Positions 24,739-32,332 of a stretch of 64,000 nt of DNA are shown piece after piece. Source of the stretch: JACCTU01 sp963769665 (GTDB lineage: Bacteria > Actinomycetota > Thermoleophilia > Gaiellales > Gaiellaceae). The position numbers were made by a program, and so were the translations under genes. The stretch lies in the NCBI GenBank assembly GCA_963769665.1, contig CAVYMQ010000002.1:124001-188000 (forward strand), read 5' to 3'. The notes beneath the pieces are model-generated. The model searched no databases, was not told the DNA's origin, and was given only the letters and a program-made list of their open reading frames with translations. The stretch's first letter is position 1; the number at the start of each line of letters is the position of its first letter.

Positions 24739-25741
24739 GCGCCTCGGCTTCTACATGGGCTACGCACAGCCGGGGACGAACCCGCTCGAGCTCGTCGAGC
24801 TGGCCCAGGAGGCGGAGCGTCTCGGCTACGACTCGGCGTGGGCAGCGGAGGCGTGGGGCACCGACGCGGTCAGCGTGCTCAGCTGGCTCGCCGCGACGAC
24901 GACCACGCTCAAGATCGGCTCCGCCATCCTGCAGATCCCGGGGCGCACCCCGGCGAACGCGGCGATGACGGCGGCCACGCTCGACCTGCTCTCCGGCGGC
25001 CGCTTCCTGCTCGGGCTCGGCACGTCGGGCCCGCAGGTCGTCGAGGGCTGGCACGGCGAGCCGTGGGGGAAGCCGCTCACGAAGACGCGCGAGTACGTCG
25101 AGATCGTCCGCACGGTGCTTCGGCGCGAGCTGCTCGAGCACCACGGCGAGCACTACGACATCCCGTACTCGGGGCCGGGCGCGACGGGGCTCGGCAAGCC
25201 GCTCAAGCTGATGGCGCGCCCGCACCGCGCCGAGATTCCGATCTACCTCGCGTCGATGGGACCGAAGTCGGTCGAGCTCGCGTTCGAGATCGCGGACGGC
25301 TGGATCCCGCTCTTCTTCCAGCCGGAGCGCGCGCGCGAGATCTTCCCGATGAGCGAGGGCCGCGAGGGGTTCGACATCGCGCCGAGCGTGCCGGCGGTGC
25401 TGCTCGACGACGTGCAGGCGGCACGCGATGCGCTCAAGGCGTACTACGCGTTGTACATCGGCGGGATGGGCGCGCGCGGCAAGAACTTCTACAACGAGCT
25501 CTTCGCCCGCTACGGATACGAGGACGACGCGCGCAAGATCCAGGATCTCTACCTCGACGGCAAACAGCGTGAGGCGATCGCCGCGGTGCCGGACGACTTC
25601 GTCGACGCGGTCGCGCTCGTCGGCCCGAAGGAGCGCTTCGCCGAGCGGATCGACGCGTTCCGCGAGGCGGGCGCGACGACGCTGCTCATCTCGACGCGCG
25701 ATCCCGCCGCGCTGCGCGCCGTTGCCGAACTGACGCAGTGA
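24737..25741 (+). CDS. LLM-class F420-dependent oxidoreductase
   Basis: 334 residues of the luciferase-like monooxygenase fold, in the branch that usually uses coenzyme F420 rather than FMN. MRLGFYMGYAQPG, AWAAEAWGTDA, IGSAILQIPGRTPANAAM and FLLGLGTSGPQVVEGWHG are typical segments. Likely reaction: hydride transfer to or from a carbonyl or hydroxyl of a small organic substrate. ATG 24737 is firm because homology starts there, yet it overlaps the divergent gene's ATG. It is the first gene of a tight operon with the APH kinase. Confidence 0.87.
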   Translation: MRLGFYMGYAQPGTNPLELVELAQEAERLGYDSAWAAEAWGTDAVSVLSWLAATTTTLKIGSAILQIPGRTPANAAMTAATLDLLSGGRFLLGLGTSGPQVVEGWHGEPWGKPLTKTREYVEIVRTVLRRELLEHHGEHYDIPYSGPGATGLGKPLKLMARPHRAEIPIYLASMGPKSVELAFEIADGWIPLFFQPERAREIFPMSEGREGFDIAPSVPAVLLDDVQAARDALKAYYALYIGGMGARGKNFYNELFARYGYEDDARKIQDLYLDGKQREAIAAVPDDFVDAVALVGPKERFAERIDAFREAGATTLLISTRDPAALRAVAELTQ

Positions 25742-26646
25742 GAGAGGCGCTCGAGGCGAAGCTCGGCCCGATCTCGTCGGCGCACCTCCTCGCGGGCGGC
25801 GCGTCGAAGGAGGCGTGGGCGGTCGACCTCGCCGACGGGACGGAGCTGCTCGTGCGCCGCGCGAGCGTCGGCGTGATCCACCGCGACACGCTGACGCTCG
25901 AGCAGGAATTTCAGGTGCTTGAAGCAGCTGTCGCCGCCGGCGTCGCGGCGCCGCGGCCGGTCCAGTACCTCGGCGACGTCGACGGGCACGAGGCCTTCGC
26001 GATGGAGCGCGTTCGCGGCGAGACGATCGGGCGGCGCATCGTGCGCGACCCGCCCGGCGCACTTCCAGAGCAACTCGCGGAGCAACTCGCGCGCATCCAC
26101 TCGATCGAGCCGCTCGACTTCCTGCCCCGCGGTAGCGCGATCCAGCGCTTCTACGACGAGCTCGACTCCGTCGAAGAGCCGCACCCCGCGATCGAGTACG
26201 GGCTCGCGTGGGTTCGCGAGCGGCTCGCTGCTCCCGACGCGCCGACGTTCTGCCACGGCGACTTCCGGGTCGGCAACTTCGCGGTCGACGCCGAAGGCCT
26301 CGTCTCCGTGCTCGACTGGGAGTTCGCGCACGTCGGCGATCCGGTCGGCGACGTCACGTGGCCGATCGTGCGCGCGTGGCGCTTCGGCGCCGACGGGCGC
26401 CGGCTCGGCGGCGTGGGGGAGGTCGAGCCGTACCTCGAGCGCTACAACGAGCTGAGCGGGCGCGGCGTCACGCTCGAAGAGCTCGACGTCTGGGAGGTCT
26501 TCGGCAACGTCAAGTGGGCGATCGGCTGCCTGACCCAATGTCGCCGCCACCTGAACGGGCAGGACCGCAGCGTCGAGTACGCCGTGCTCGGCCGGATGGC
26601 CGCCGAGATGGAGTACGAGCTTCTCGACCTGATCGAACATGTCTGA
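25738..26646 (+). CDS. APH-fold phosphotransferase, hydroxyacyl-CoA kinase candidate (LvaA/ACAD11-kinase-like)
   Basis: 302 residues, GTG overlapping the LLM stop. Aminoglycoside-phosphotransferase fold: LLVRRAS (ATP-binding Arg/Lys position), HGDFRVGNF with catalytic D175 and N180, and metal-binding D193 in LDWEFAHVGDP. This WEFAHVGDP form is typical of the acyl-CoA-associated family that includes LvaA of Pseudomonas putida and the kinase domain of human ACAD10/11, which phosphorylate 4-hydroxyacyl-CoA. The LvaB-like gene follows directly, overlapping by 8 bases. Role as a 4-hydroxyacyl-CoA kinase is inference from family and context. Confidence 0.85.
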   Translation: MREALEAKLGPISSAHLLAGGASKEAWAVDLADGTELLVRRASVGVIHRDTLTLEQEFQVLEAAVAAGVAAPRPVQYLGDVDGHEAFAMERVRGETIGRRIVRDPPGALPEQLAEQLARIHSIEPLDFLPRGSAIQRFYDELDSVEEPHPAIEYGLAWVRERLAAPDAPTFCHGDFRVGNFAVDAEGLVSVLDWEFAHVGDPVGDVTWPIVRAWRFGADGRRLGGVGEVEPYLERYNELSGRGVTLEELDVWEVFGNVKWAIGCLTQCRRHLNGQDRSVEYAVLGRMAAEMEYELLDLIEHV

Positions 26647-26938
26647 CCGTCCGAACGCGTCCGAGCTGATCGAGGCGGTCTTCGAGTTCCTCGCGAGCGA
26701 GGTGCTCCCGACCGCCGAGGATCAGCGGCTGAAGTTCCGCACGCTCGTCGCGATGAACGCGCTCGGGATCGCGCGGCGAGAACTCGAAAGCAACACCGTG
26801 TTACTCGACCAAGGGCAGCTCGCTGACCTGGCCGCCCGGATCAGGTCAGGCGAGACCGTCGACCTCGCAGAGCTCAAGGAGCACGTCGCAGCCAAGCTCC
26901 GCATCTCGAATCCCGCGTACCTCGAGAAGTACGAGTGA
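26639..26938 (+). CDS. LvaB-like small protein (DUF6285 type)
   Basis: 99 residues. The pattern AVFEFLASEVLPTAED, LKFRTLVAMNALGIARRELE and AAKLRISNPAYLEKYE matches my recollection of the DUF6285 family, which contains LvaB, the small partner needed by the LvaA kinase in P. putida levulinate catabolism. Mostly helical, no signal or membrane segment. It overlaps the kinase gene by 8 bases and the next gene by 4, as expected for an obligate partner. Confidence 0.78.
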   Translation: MSDRPNASELIEAVFEFLASEVLPTAEDQRLKFRTLVAMNALGIARRELESNTVLLDQGQLADLAARIRSGETVDLAELKEHVAAKLRISNPAYLEKYE

Positions 26939-27588
26939 GGCGCCGCCTCTACCTGATGCGGCACGGCGCGGTCTCGTACTTCGACGCCGGGCGGCCGCTG
27001 AAGCCGGAGGACGTCCCGCTCACCGTCGCCGGGCGCGACCAGGCGTACGCAGCCGCGTCGATGCTCCGGGGCATCGACTTCGACCGCGTGATCACGAGCG
27101 GCCTACCGCGAACGGTGGAGACCGCGCGCATCGTCGCGCCGGACCTCGAGCCCGAGGCCTGGCCGGACCTGCGCGAGCTCGAGACCGGACGCCTCGCCGA
27201 CATCCCGGAGGACGAGCTCGAGCACGCCTTCACCCACGCCTTTCGCGACGTCATCCCCGAGGACGCCCGCTTCCTCGCGGGGGAGACCATCGGCTCGCTC
27301 TTCGACCGCATCCTGCCCGCGATCGACCGGCTGCTCGCGGCGGACGACTGGGACATCGTGCTCGCCGTCCTCCACGGCGGCGTCAACCGGGCGATCATCT
27401 CCCGCGCGTTGACCGGCGGGCGCACGTTCCTCGGGAACCTGGAGCAGTCGCCGGCCTGCGTCAACATCGTCGACGTCGGCGACGAGTGGATCGTGCGAGC
27501 GGTCAACGTGACGCCGTACGATCTGGCACACCTGGAAGGCAGGTCAACGACGATGGAGGAGCTATGGCAGCAGTTCCGGAGCATGTAG
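26935..27588 (+). CDS. Histidine phosphatase-superfamily protein
   Basis: 217 residues, GTG start overlapping the LvaB-like stop by 4 bases. LYLMRHGA carries the RHG motif with nucleophile H10; SGLPRTVETA supplies the second Arg, LRELETG the acid/base region and VLHGGVNRAI the second catalytic His. It is a cofactor-independent phosphohydrolase or mutase. Its position right behind an acyl-CoA kinase makes a phosphoacyl intermediate a candidate substrate, but this is inference only. Confidence 0.85.
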   Translation: MRRRLYLMRHGAVSYFDAGRPLKPEDVPLTVAGRDQAYAAASMLRGIDFDRVITSGLPRTVETARIVAPDLEPEAWPDLRELETGRLADIPEDELEHAFTHAFRDVIPEDARFLAGETIGSLFDRILPAIDRLLAADDWDIVLAVLHGGVNRAIISRALTGGRTFLGNLEQSPACVNIVDVGDEWIVRAVNVTPYDLAHLEGRSTTMEELWQQFRSM

Positions 27589-28043
27589 AGCGCGACCAGG
27601 TTCTCGAGCTGATGCGGCGCGAGGCCTCTCCCGAGGAGCACGAGGAGATCCGGGAGCTGTGGAAGAAGCACTCGAAGGCGGAGGACGACCGCGACCTCCC
27701 GGGGTTGATCTCGACCCTGACCCCGGACTGCGTCTACGAGGTGCGCCCCGACGGCGCGCGCTGGGAGGGCCACGAGGGAGCGACGCGCTTCTACATGGAG
27801 CTGCTCGGCGCGTTCCCCGACATCCACTTCGACCTGACCGACATCGTGATCGGCCCGCAGGGCGTCTGCGAGTGGGCGCGCGTCAGCGGCACCCACGAGA
27901 ACAAGTGGCTCGACTACGAGCCGACGGGCCAGTTCCTGACCTGGAACGTCGTCATCCTCTTCCCGTGGGACCGCGAGCGGCGGCTGTTCAGGGGCGAGAA
28001 GGTGTACTCGGACGCGCAGATGCTCCTGCTTCCACGCGGCTGA
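27564..28043 (+). CDS. SnoaL/NTF2-fold protein
   Basis: 159 residues from ATG 27564 behind GGAGG; the ATG lies inside the end of the phosphatase gene. An N-terminal helical lead of about 40 residues precedes an NTF2-like cone fold: DRDLPGLISTLTPDCVYEV, GHEGATRFYMELLGAFPDI and the C-terminal beta strands. SnoaL-type proteins act as isomerases, hydrolases or cyclases or only bind small molecules. Last gene of the LLM-kinase operon. Its 3' end overlaps the convergent hydrolase gene by 56 bases. Confidence 0.78.
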   Translation: MAAVPEHVERDQVLELMRREASPEEHEEIRELWKKHSKAEDDRDLPGLISTLTPDCVYEVRPDGARWEGHEGATRFYMELLGAFPDIHFDLTDIVIGPQGVCEWARVSGTHENKWLDYEPTGQFLTWNVVILFPWDRERRLFRGEKVYSDAQMLLLPRG

Positions 28044-28767
28044 GAAAGCGCGACACGAGCCCCGCGAGCGCGTCGGGGATCTCGAGCGGCAGGTTGTGGC
28101 CGTGGCCGGCGAGCTCGACGTACTCCACGTCGTGGAGCCGCGCGGCGAGCATTCGCCCGTTCTCGACCGGGATGATCAGGTCCTCGTCGCCGTGCACGAC
28201 CAACGCGGGAACCGACACCCGCTCCGCCTCGCAGCCCTCGCGGTAGAACGCGTAGCACGCCTCGGCGTGCGTGAGGATGTTCTCGTACGACGTCGGCTGC
28301 GCGGCGCGGAGCGCGACGATCTCGTCGAACCGCTCCGGGTTGGCCGCCGGCCAGCCCGGTCCGAATGTGTACGGCATGGTGCGTCGGGCGAACTCCTCCT
28401 GGGCGCTCCCCATCGCCTCCTCGAACGCGCGCGCGACGTGGAACGGCCGCGGCACGCGTCCCGGCCCGCCGCCGCCGGTCCCGACGAGCACGAGCGAGCG
28501 AACGAGCGACGGCTGAGCGAGAGCGAGCGTCAGCGCGACGTACCCGCCCATCGAGAGCCCGGCCACATGCGCGGGCGCGTCGAGTAGCGCCGCGGCGTCC
28601 TGCGCCATCTCGTGGACGCTCCCGCGCGCGGGCTCGTCTCGTAGCTCGCCTGTCCCGCTGGCCTCGAAGAGCACGACCGGCCGCTCGCGCTCCAGCACGG
28701 CAGCGACGTCCCGCCAAACCCAGGCGCCCTGCCCGAGCCCGGCGATCAGCAGGACGGGTTCGCTCAG
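27988..28767 (-). CDS. Alpha/beta hydrolase (probable CTG start)
   Basis: 259 residues if started at CTG 28767, which overlaps the thiolase stop as CTGA. No ATG, GTG or TTG is available nearby in frame; the first in-frame GTG would remove the LLIAGLGQGAWVW oxyanion-hole segment. GLSMGGYVAL is the nucleophile elbow, HGDEDLIIP supplies the acid and AGHGHNLPLE the histidine, so the triad is complete. Esterase, lactonase or thioester hydrolase activity is possible. It ends a three-gene unit with thiolase and acyl-CoA dehydrogenase. Confidence 0.8.
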   Translation of the reverse strand: MSEPVLLIAGLGQGAWVWRDVAAVLERERPVVLFEASGTGELRDEPARGSVHEMAQDAAALLDAPAHVAGLSMGGYVALTLALAQPSLVRSLVLVGTGGGGPGRVPRPFHVARAFEEAMGSAQEEFARRTMPYTFGPGWPAANPERFDEIVALRAAQPTSYENILTHAEACYAFYREGCEAERVSVPALVVHGDEDLIIPVENGRMLAARLHDVEYVELAGHGHNLPLEIPDALAGLVSRFLSRVEAGASARPSTPSRP

Positions 28768-29909
28768 AGGCGCTCGACGAGCATCGCCATGCCCTGGCCG
28801 CCGCCGACGCACATCGTTTCGAGGCCGATCGTCTCGTCGCGCGTCTGGAGGTCGTTCAGGAGCGTGCACATGATGCGTGCGCCCGTCATCCCGTACGGGT
28901 GTCCGAGCGCGATCGCTCCGCCGTGCGGGTTCAGCTTCTCCCCGAACGGGTCGACGCCGAGCTCGCGGCAGACGGGGATCACCTGCGCGGCGAACGCCTC
29001 GTTCAGCTCCATCACGTCGACGTCGTCGATCGTCATGCCTGCCTGCTTCAAGGCGTTCCGCACCGCGTTGATCGGGCCGACGCCCATGATCTCCGGCTCG
29101 ACGCCCGAAACCCCCGACGCGATGATCCGCGCGAGGGGCGTCAGTCCGAGCTCGCGTGCACGCGTGTCGCTCATCACGATCACCGCAGCCGCGCCGTCGT
29201 TCAACGGGCAGGCGTTTCCGGCCGTCACCTTCCCGCCCGGCTTGAACGCGGGGTCGAGCGACGCGAGCTTCTCGAGCGTCGAGTCCGCCCGCGGCCCGTC
29301 GTCCTTCGCGACGCCGTCCCACGGGGTGAGCTCGCGCTCGAAGAACCCTGACTCCTGCGCGGCGACGGCGCGCTCCTGCGAGCGCTGCGCGAACTGATCC
29401 ATCTCCTCACGCGAGACGTCCCACTGCTCCGCGACGTTCTCGGCCGTCAGGCCCATCGGGATGTAGACATTCGCGATCGGCGCGTGGTCGCCGAACAGCT
29501 TGGGGTGGAGCTCCTCGGTGTCCTTCGGGTAGCCGTTCACCTGCGTGATCGACTCGACGCCACCGGCGACGAATGCGTCACCCTCGCCGGCGCGGATCGC
29601 GTGGAACGCCATCCGGATCGTCTGGAGCGACGACGCGCAGAAGCGGTTGACCGTCGTGCCGGGAACGGATGCGGGCAGGTCGGCGAGCAGCGCCGCACGC
29701 CGCGCGAGGTTCATGCCCTGCCGGTCCTGCGGAAATCCGCAGCCGATCATCACGTCGACGATCTCCTCCCGTGGGAGCGCGGGGACCTTCTTCAGTGCCG
29801 CGTCGATCGCGAAGGCGGCGAGGTCGTCGGGGCGGGCGTCGACGAGCGACCCCTTGCGGGCGCGCCCGATGGGCGTGCGCGCGGCGGAAACGATGACTGC
29901 TTCAGGCAA
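28764..29909 (-). CDS. Acetyl-CoA acyltransferase (thiolase, FadA-like)
   Basis: 381 residues, normal thiolase length. The acyl-accepting Cys is C91 in NRFCASSLQ, the catalytic His is in GGAIALGHP and the second Cys is in ETMCVGGGQG. MELNEAFA and NVNGGAIA-like segments are in their usual places. It cleaves 3-ketoacyl-CoA in the last step of beta-oxidation. It overlaps the acyl-CoA dehydrogenase gene upstream by 8 bases and the hydrolase downstream by 4. Confidence 0.94.
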   Translation of the reverse strand: MPEAVIVSAARTPIGRARKGSLVDARPDDLAAFAIDAALKKVPALPREEIVDVMIGCGFPQDRQGMNLARRAALLADLPASVPGTTVNRFCASSLQTIRMAFHAIRAGEGDAFVAGGVESITQVNGYPKDTEELHPKLFGDHAPIANVYIPMGLTAENVAEQWDVSREEMDQFAQRSQERAVAAQESGFFERELTPWDGVAKDDGPRADSTLEKLASLDPAFKPGGKVTAGNACPLNDGAAAVIVMSDTRARELGLTPLARIIASGVSGVEPEIMGVGPINAVRNALKQAGMTIDDVDVMELNEAFAAQVIPVCRELGVDPFGEKLNPHGGAIALGHPYGMTGARIMCTLLNDLQTRDETIGLETMCVGGGQGMAMLVERL

Positions 29910-31029
29910 AGGCGGATTCTCCTGTCAATGCTCGGCCGATGATCAGCTTCTGCACCTGGCTGGTGCCCTCGTACAGGGTAGTGACCCGGGCGTCTCTCAG
30001 GTACTTGCCGACCGGGTACTCGTCGACGTAGCCGTAGCCGCCGTGCACCTGCACGGCCGCGTTTGCGGCCCGCACCGAGGCCTCGCTGGCGTAGTACTTC
30101 GCCACCGACGACTCGAGTGTGTGGCGCTCACCGGCGTCGGCGAGCGCGGCCGCGCGCCAGGTCAGGAGCCGGGCGGCTTCCATTTCGACCCCGATGTCCG
30201 CGATCAGCTCCTGCACCAGCTGGAACCGGGCGATCGGCTGCCCGAACTGCGTCCTCTCCTTCGCGTACGCCACCGATGCATCGAGGCAGCCCCGCGCGAT
30301 TCCGACGCAGCCGGCCGCCAGCGAGATCCTGCCGTTGTCCAGCGCCGACATCGCGACCTTGAAGCCTTCGCCCTCCGCACCGAGGCGAGCCGAGTCCGGA
30401 ACCCGGACGCGTTCCAGGAAGAGCTCGCCCGTGTCCTGCGCGCGCAGGCCCAGCTTGCCCTTGATGGGGCGGGCCTCGAAGCCCTCGGAGTCGGTCGGAA
30501 CGAGGAAGCAGGTGAGGCCGCGCGCACCCTCGCCGCCGGTGCGCGCGAAGACGAGCGCGACGCTCGCCCATGTGCCGAGCGTGATGAAGATCTTCGAGCC
30601 GCTGAGCAGCCAGTCGTCGCCGTCGCGCTCCGCCCGCGTCGCGAGCGAGGCCGGATCCGAGCCGGAACCGGGCTCGGTCAGCGCGTAGCAGCCGAGCGCC
30701 TCGCCGGAGCCCAGCTTCGGGATCCACTCCGCGCGCTGCTCGTCGGTGCCCCACTGCTTGATCGTCTTGCCGACGAGCCCGACGGTGACCGACACGATCC
30801 CGCGCACCGACGAGTCGGCGACTCCGAGCTCCTCCATCACCAGGCAGTAGGAGAGCGTGTCGAGCTCCCAGCCGGCGAGGAAGCCGACCTCGGCGAGCTT
30901 GCCGATGAGCTCCCGGTCGAGCTCTTCCTCGCGGTCCCAGTCGCGCGCGTACGGCGTGACCTCACGGTCGCAGAACGCGCGCGCGGTTTCGCGGACGAGC
31001 TCTTGCTCCGGGGTCAGCGTGAAGTCCAT
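29902..31029 (-). CDS. Acyl-CoA dehydrogenase (short/medium-chain type)
   Basis: 375 residues, complete three-domain ACAD. CYALTEPGSGSDPASL and GSKIFITLG line the FAD and substrate site. AVQVHGGYGYVDEYPV and TTLYEGTSQVQKLIIG give the C-terminal signatures, with the catalytic glutamate in LYEGTSQ as in MCAD/SCAD. First gene of the minus-strand unit with thiolase and hydrolase; a strong intrinsic terminator separates it from the LIV importer upstream. Confidence 0.94.
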   Translation of the reverse strand: MDFTLTPEQELVRETARAFCDREVTPYARDWDREEELDRELIGKLAEVGFLAGWELDTLSYCLVMEELGVADSSVRGIVSVTVGLVGKTIKQWGTDEQRAEWIPKLGSGEALGCYALTEPGSGSDPASLATRAERDGDDWLLSGSKIFITLGTWASVALVFARTGGEGARGLTCFLVPTDSEGFEARPIKGKLGLRAQDTGELFLERVRVPDSARLGAEGEGFKVAMSALDNGRISLAAGCVGIARGCLDASVAYAKERTQFGQPIARFQLVQELIADIGVEMEAARLLTWRAAALADAGERHTLESSVAKYYASEASVRAANAAVQVHGGYGYVDEYPVGKYLRDARVTTLYEGTSQVQKLIIGRALTGESAFA

Positions 31030-31032
31030 AAG

Positions 31033-31064
31033 AAAACCGGGGCCGGCGAGCCGGCCCCGGTTTT
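31033..31064 (-). terminator. Intrinsic terminator of the LIV-type importer operon
   Basis: Perfect 14-bp stem with a 4-base loop: AAAACCGGGGCCGG, CGAG, CCGGCCCCGGTTTT. On the minus strand it follows the binding-protein gene by 11 bases and ends in TTTT, so it should end the importer transcript just before the acyl-CoA dehydrogenase gene. It is the clearest rho-independent terminator in the window. Confidence 0.88.
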
Positions 31065-31075
31065 GTCGATGTGGT

Positions 31076-32332
31076 CTAGCGACCCTTGATCAGTGGGCCG
31101 AACTCCGACCAGGTGCCGTTGTTGTAACGGATGAGCTTCATCTGCGAGATCGGGAAACGATCCTGCGGGCCTGTCTTGACCTTGACGCCGGCGAGCAGGA
31201 AGGGGTTCACCCAGTTCATCTTGGCAGTCGCAGCCATCAGCGACGCCCGCGTCGGGTTCTTGCCCGCCAGGTAGAGCAGGCGGATGACGTCGGACGCCTT
31301 GGCAACGCCGTAGTAGTGGAACGTGTTGTTCGCGTCGGCGCCTCCGCCGAAGCGGCGCATGATGTCGCGGTAGCGCTTCACCGCCGCGTCGTTCGCGTAG
31401 CGCGGGTTCGTCGGGTTCTTCGTGTACGACGAGCTGACCGAGCCGTTCACGAAGTCGGCGCCCGCACTTCGGGCGGCGGCCTGCATGACCGAGTCGGTGT
31501 TCGATACCGAGTTGATCACGATCGTGTCCGGCTTCCAGGCGAGCGCCTTCGCGGTTCCGATTGCGCGAACGGTGGGAGTCGGAGTCGTGAGCAGCACCCA
31601 GGTGTCGGCGGCGGATGCCTTCTGCCGCGCGATCTGGGAGGCGTAGCTCGTGTCGGTGATCTCGTAGCCGAGCTCAGAGACGATGAGCGTCCGCTTCGCC
31701 GCGAGCCCGATCTTCAGGCCCTTGAGGTAGTCCTTCCCGTAGTCGTCGTTCTGGAAGAACACGGCGATCTTCGCGTTCGGGGCGTTCTGGGCGATCCAGC
31801 GCCCGTAGGCGATCCCCTCGGCGATGTAGTCGGGCTGCCAGCCGCTCGTCCACGGGTACTGCTTGTACTGGAGACCCCAGTAGCTCGCTCCTGTCGAGAC
31901 GAGGATGTGCGGGATCTTCCGCTGGTTCAGGATCGGCCGGATCGGGATGTTCGGCTCGGTCCCGAGCGTCCCGACGACCGCGAACACCTTGTCCTGCAGG
32001 ACGAGCTGGTTCGTCAGCTGCACCGTGTTCGCGGGGTTGTAGCCGTCGTCGTAGTACTTCCAGACGATCTTGCGTCCGTAGACGCCGAGCTTGCCGTCCG
32101 CTCCCTTCCGCTGGTTCGCCCACTTGAAGTAGGCGTCCATCCCCTTGGGGATCGGCGCGTAGAGCGAGGCCGGCCCCGTCAGCGGGAAGGTACCGCCGAT
32201 GACGATCGTGTTCTTGGTGATTCCTGGAACAGCCTCAGCCGACTCCGACGCACGTGTGGCGCCGAGAGCGGACTGAAGGCTGACCGCAGCGACCAGGCTG
32301 AGCGTCGCCAGTAGGAACAGCGCTTTTTTCAT
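31076..32332 (-). CDS. LIV-type ABC importer substrate-binding protein
   Basis: 418 residues from ATG 32332, with GGAGA just upstream. Sec signal (MKKALFLLATLSLVAAVSLQ) without a lipobox cysteine. The periplasmic-binding-protein type I fold starts at TIVIGGTFPLTGPASLYAP and shows VVGTLGTEPNIPIRPILNQ and VFFQNDDYGKDYLKGLK, typical of LivK-like proteins for branched-chain amino acids, amides or aromatic acids. Last gene of the five-gene importer operon; its ATG overlaps the permease stop as ATGA. Confidence 0.92.
   Translation of the reverse strand: MKKALFLLATLSLVAAVSLQSALGATRASESAEAVPGITKNTIVIGGTFPLTGPASLYAPIPKGMDAYFKWANQRKGADGKLGVYGRKIVWKYYDDGYNPANTVQLTNQLVLQDKVFAVVGTLGTEPNIPIRPILNQRKIPHILVSTGASYWGLQYKQYPWTSGWQPDYIAEGIAYGRWIAQNAPNAKIAVFFQNDDYGKDYLKGLKIGLAAKRTLIVSELGYEITDTSYASQIARQKASAADTWVLLTTPTPTVRAIGTAKALAWKPDTIVINSVSNTDSVMQAAARSAGADFVNGSVSSSYTKNPTNPRYANDAAVKRYRDIMRRFGGGADANNTFHYYGVAKASDVIRLLYLAGKNPTRASLMAATAKMNWVNPFLLAGVKVKTGPQDRFPISQMKLIRYNNGTWSEFGPLIKGR

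Noticed and set aside
23539..25572. 677-codon plus-strand frame across the divergent start region
   Set aside because: It runs antisense to the acyl-CoA dehydrogenase and out of frame over the LLM gene; no domain.
27988..29322. Long version of the hydrolase starting at 29322
   Set aside because: The extra 185 codons lie in a shadow frame of the thiolase and are Arg-rich; homology begins at 28767.
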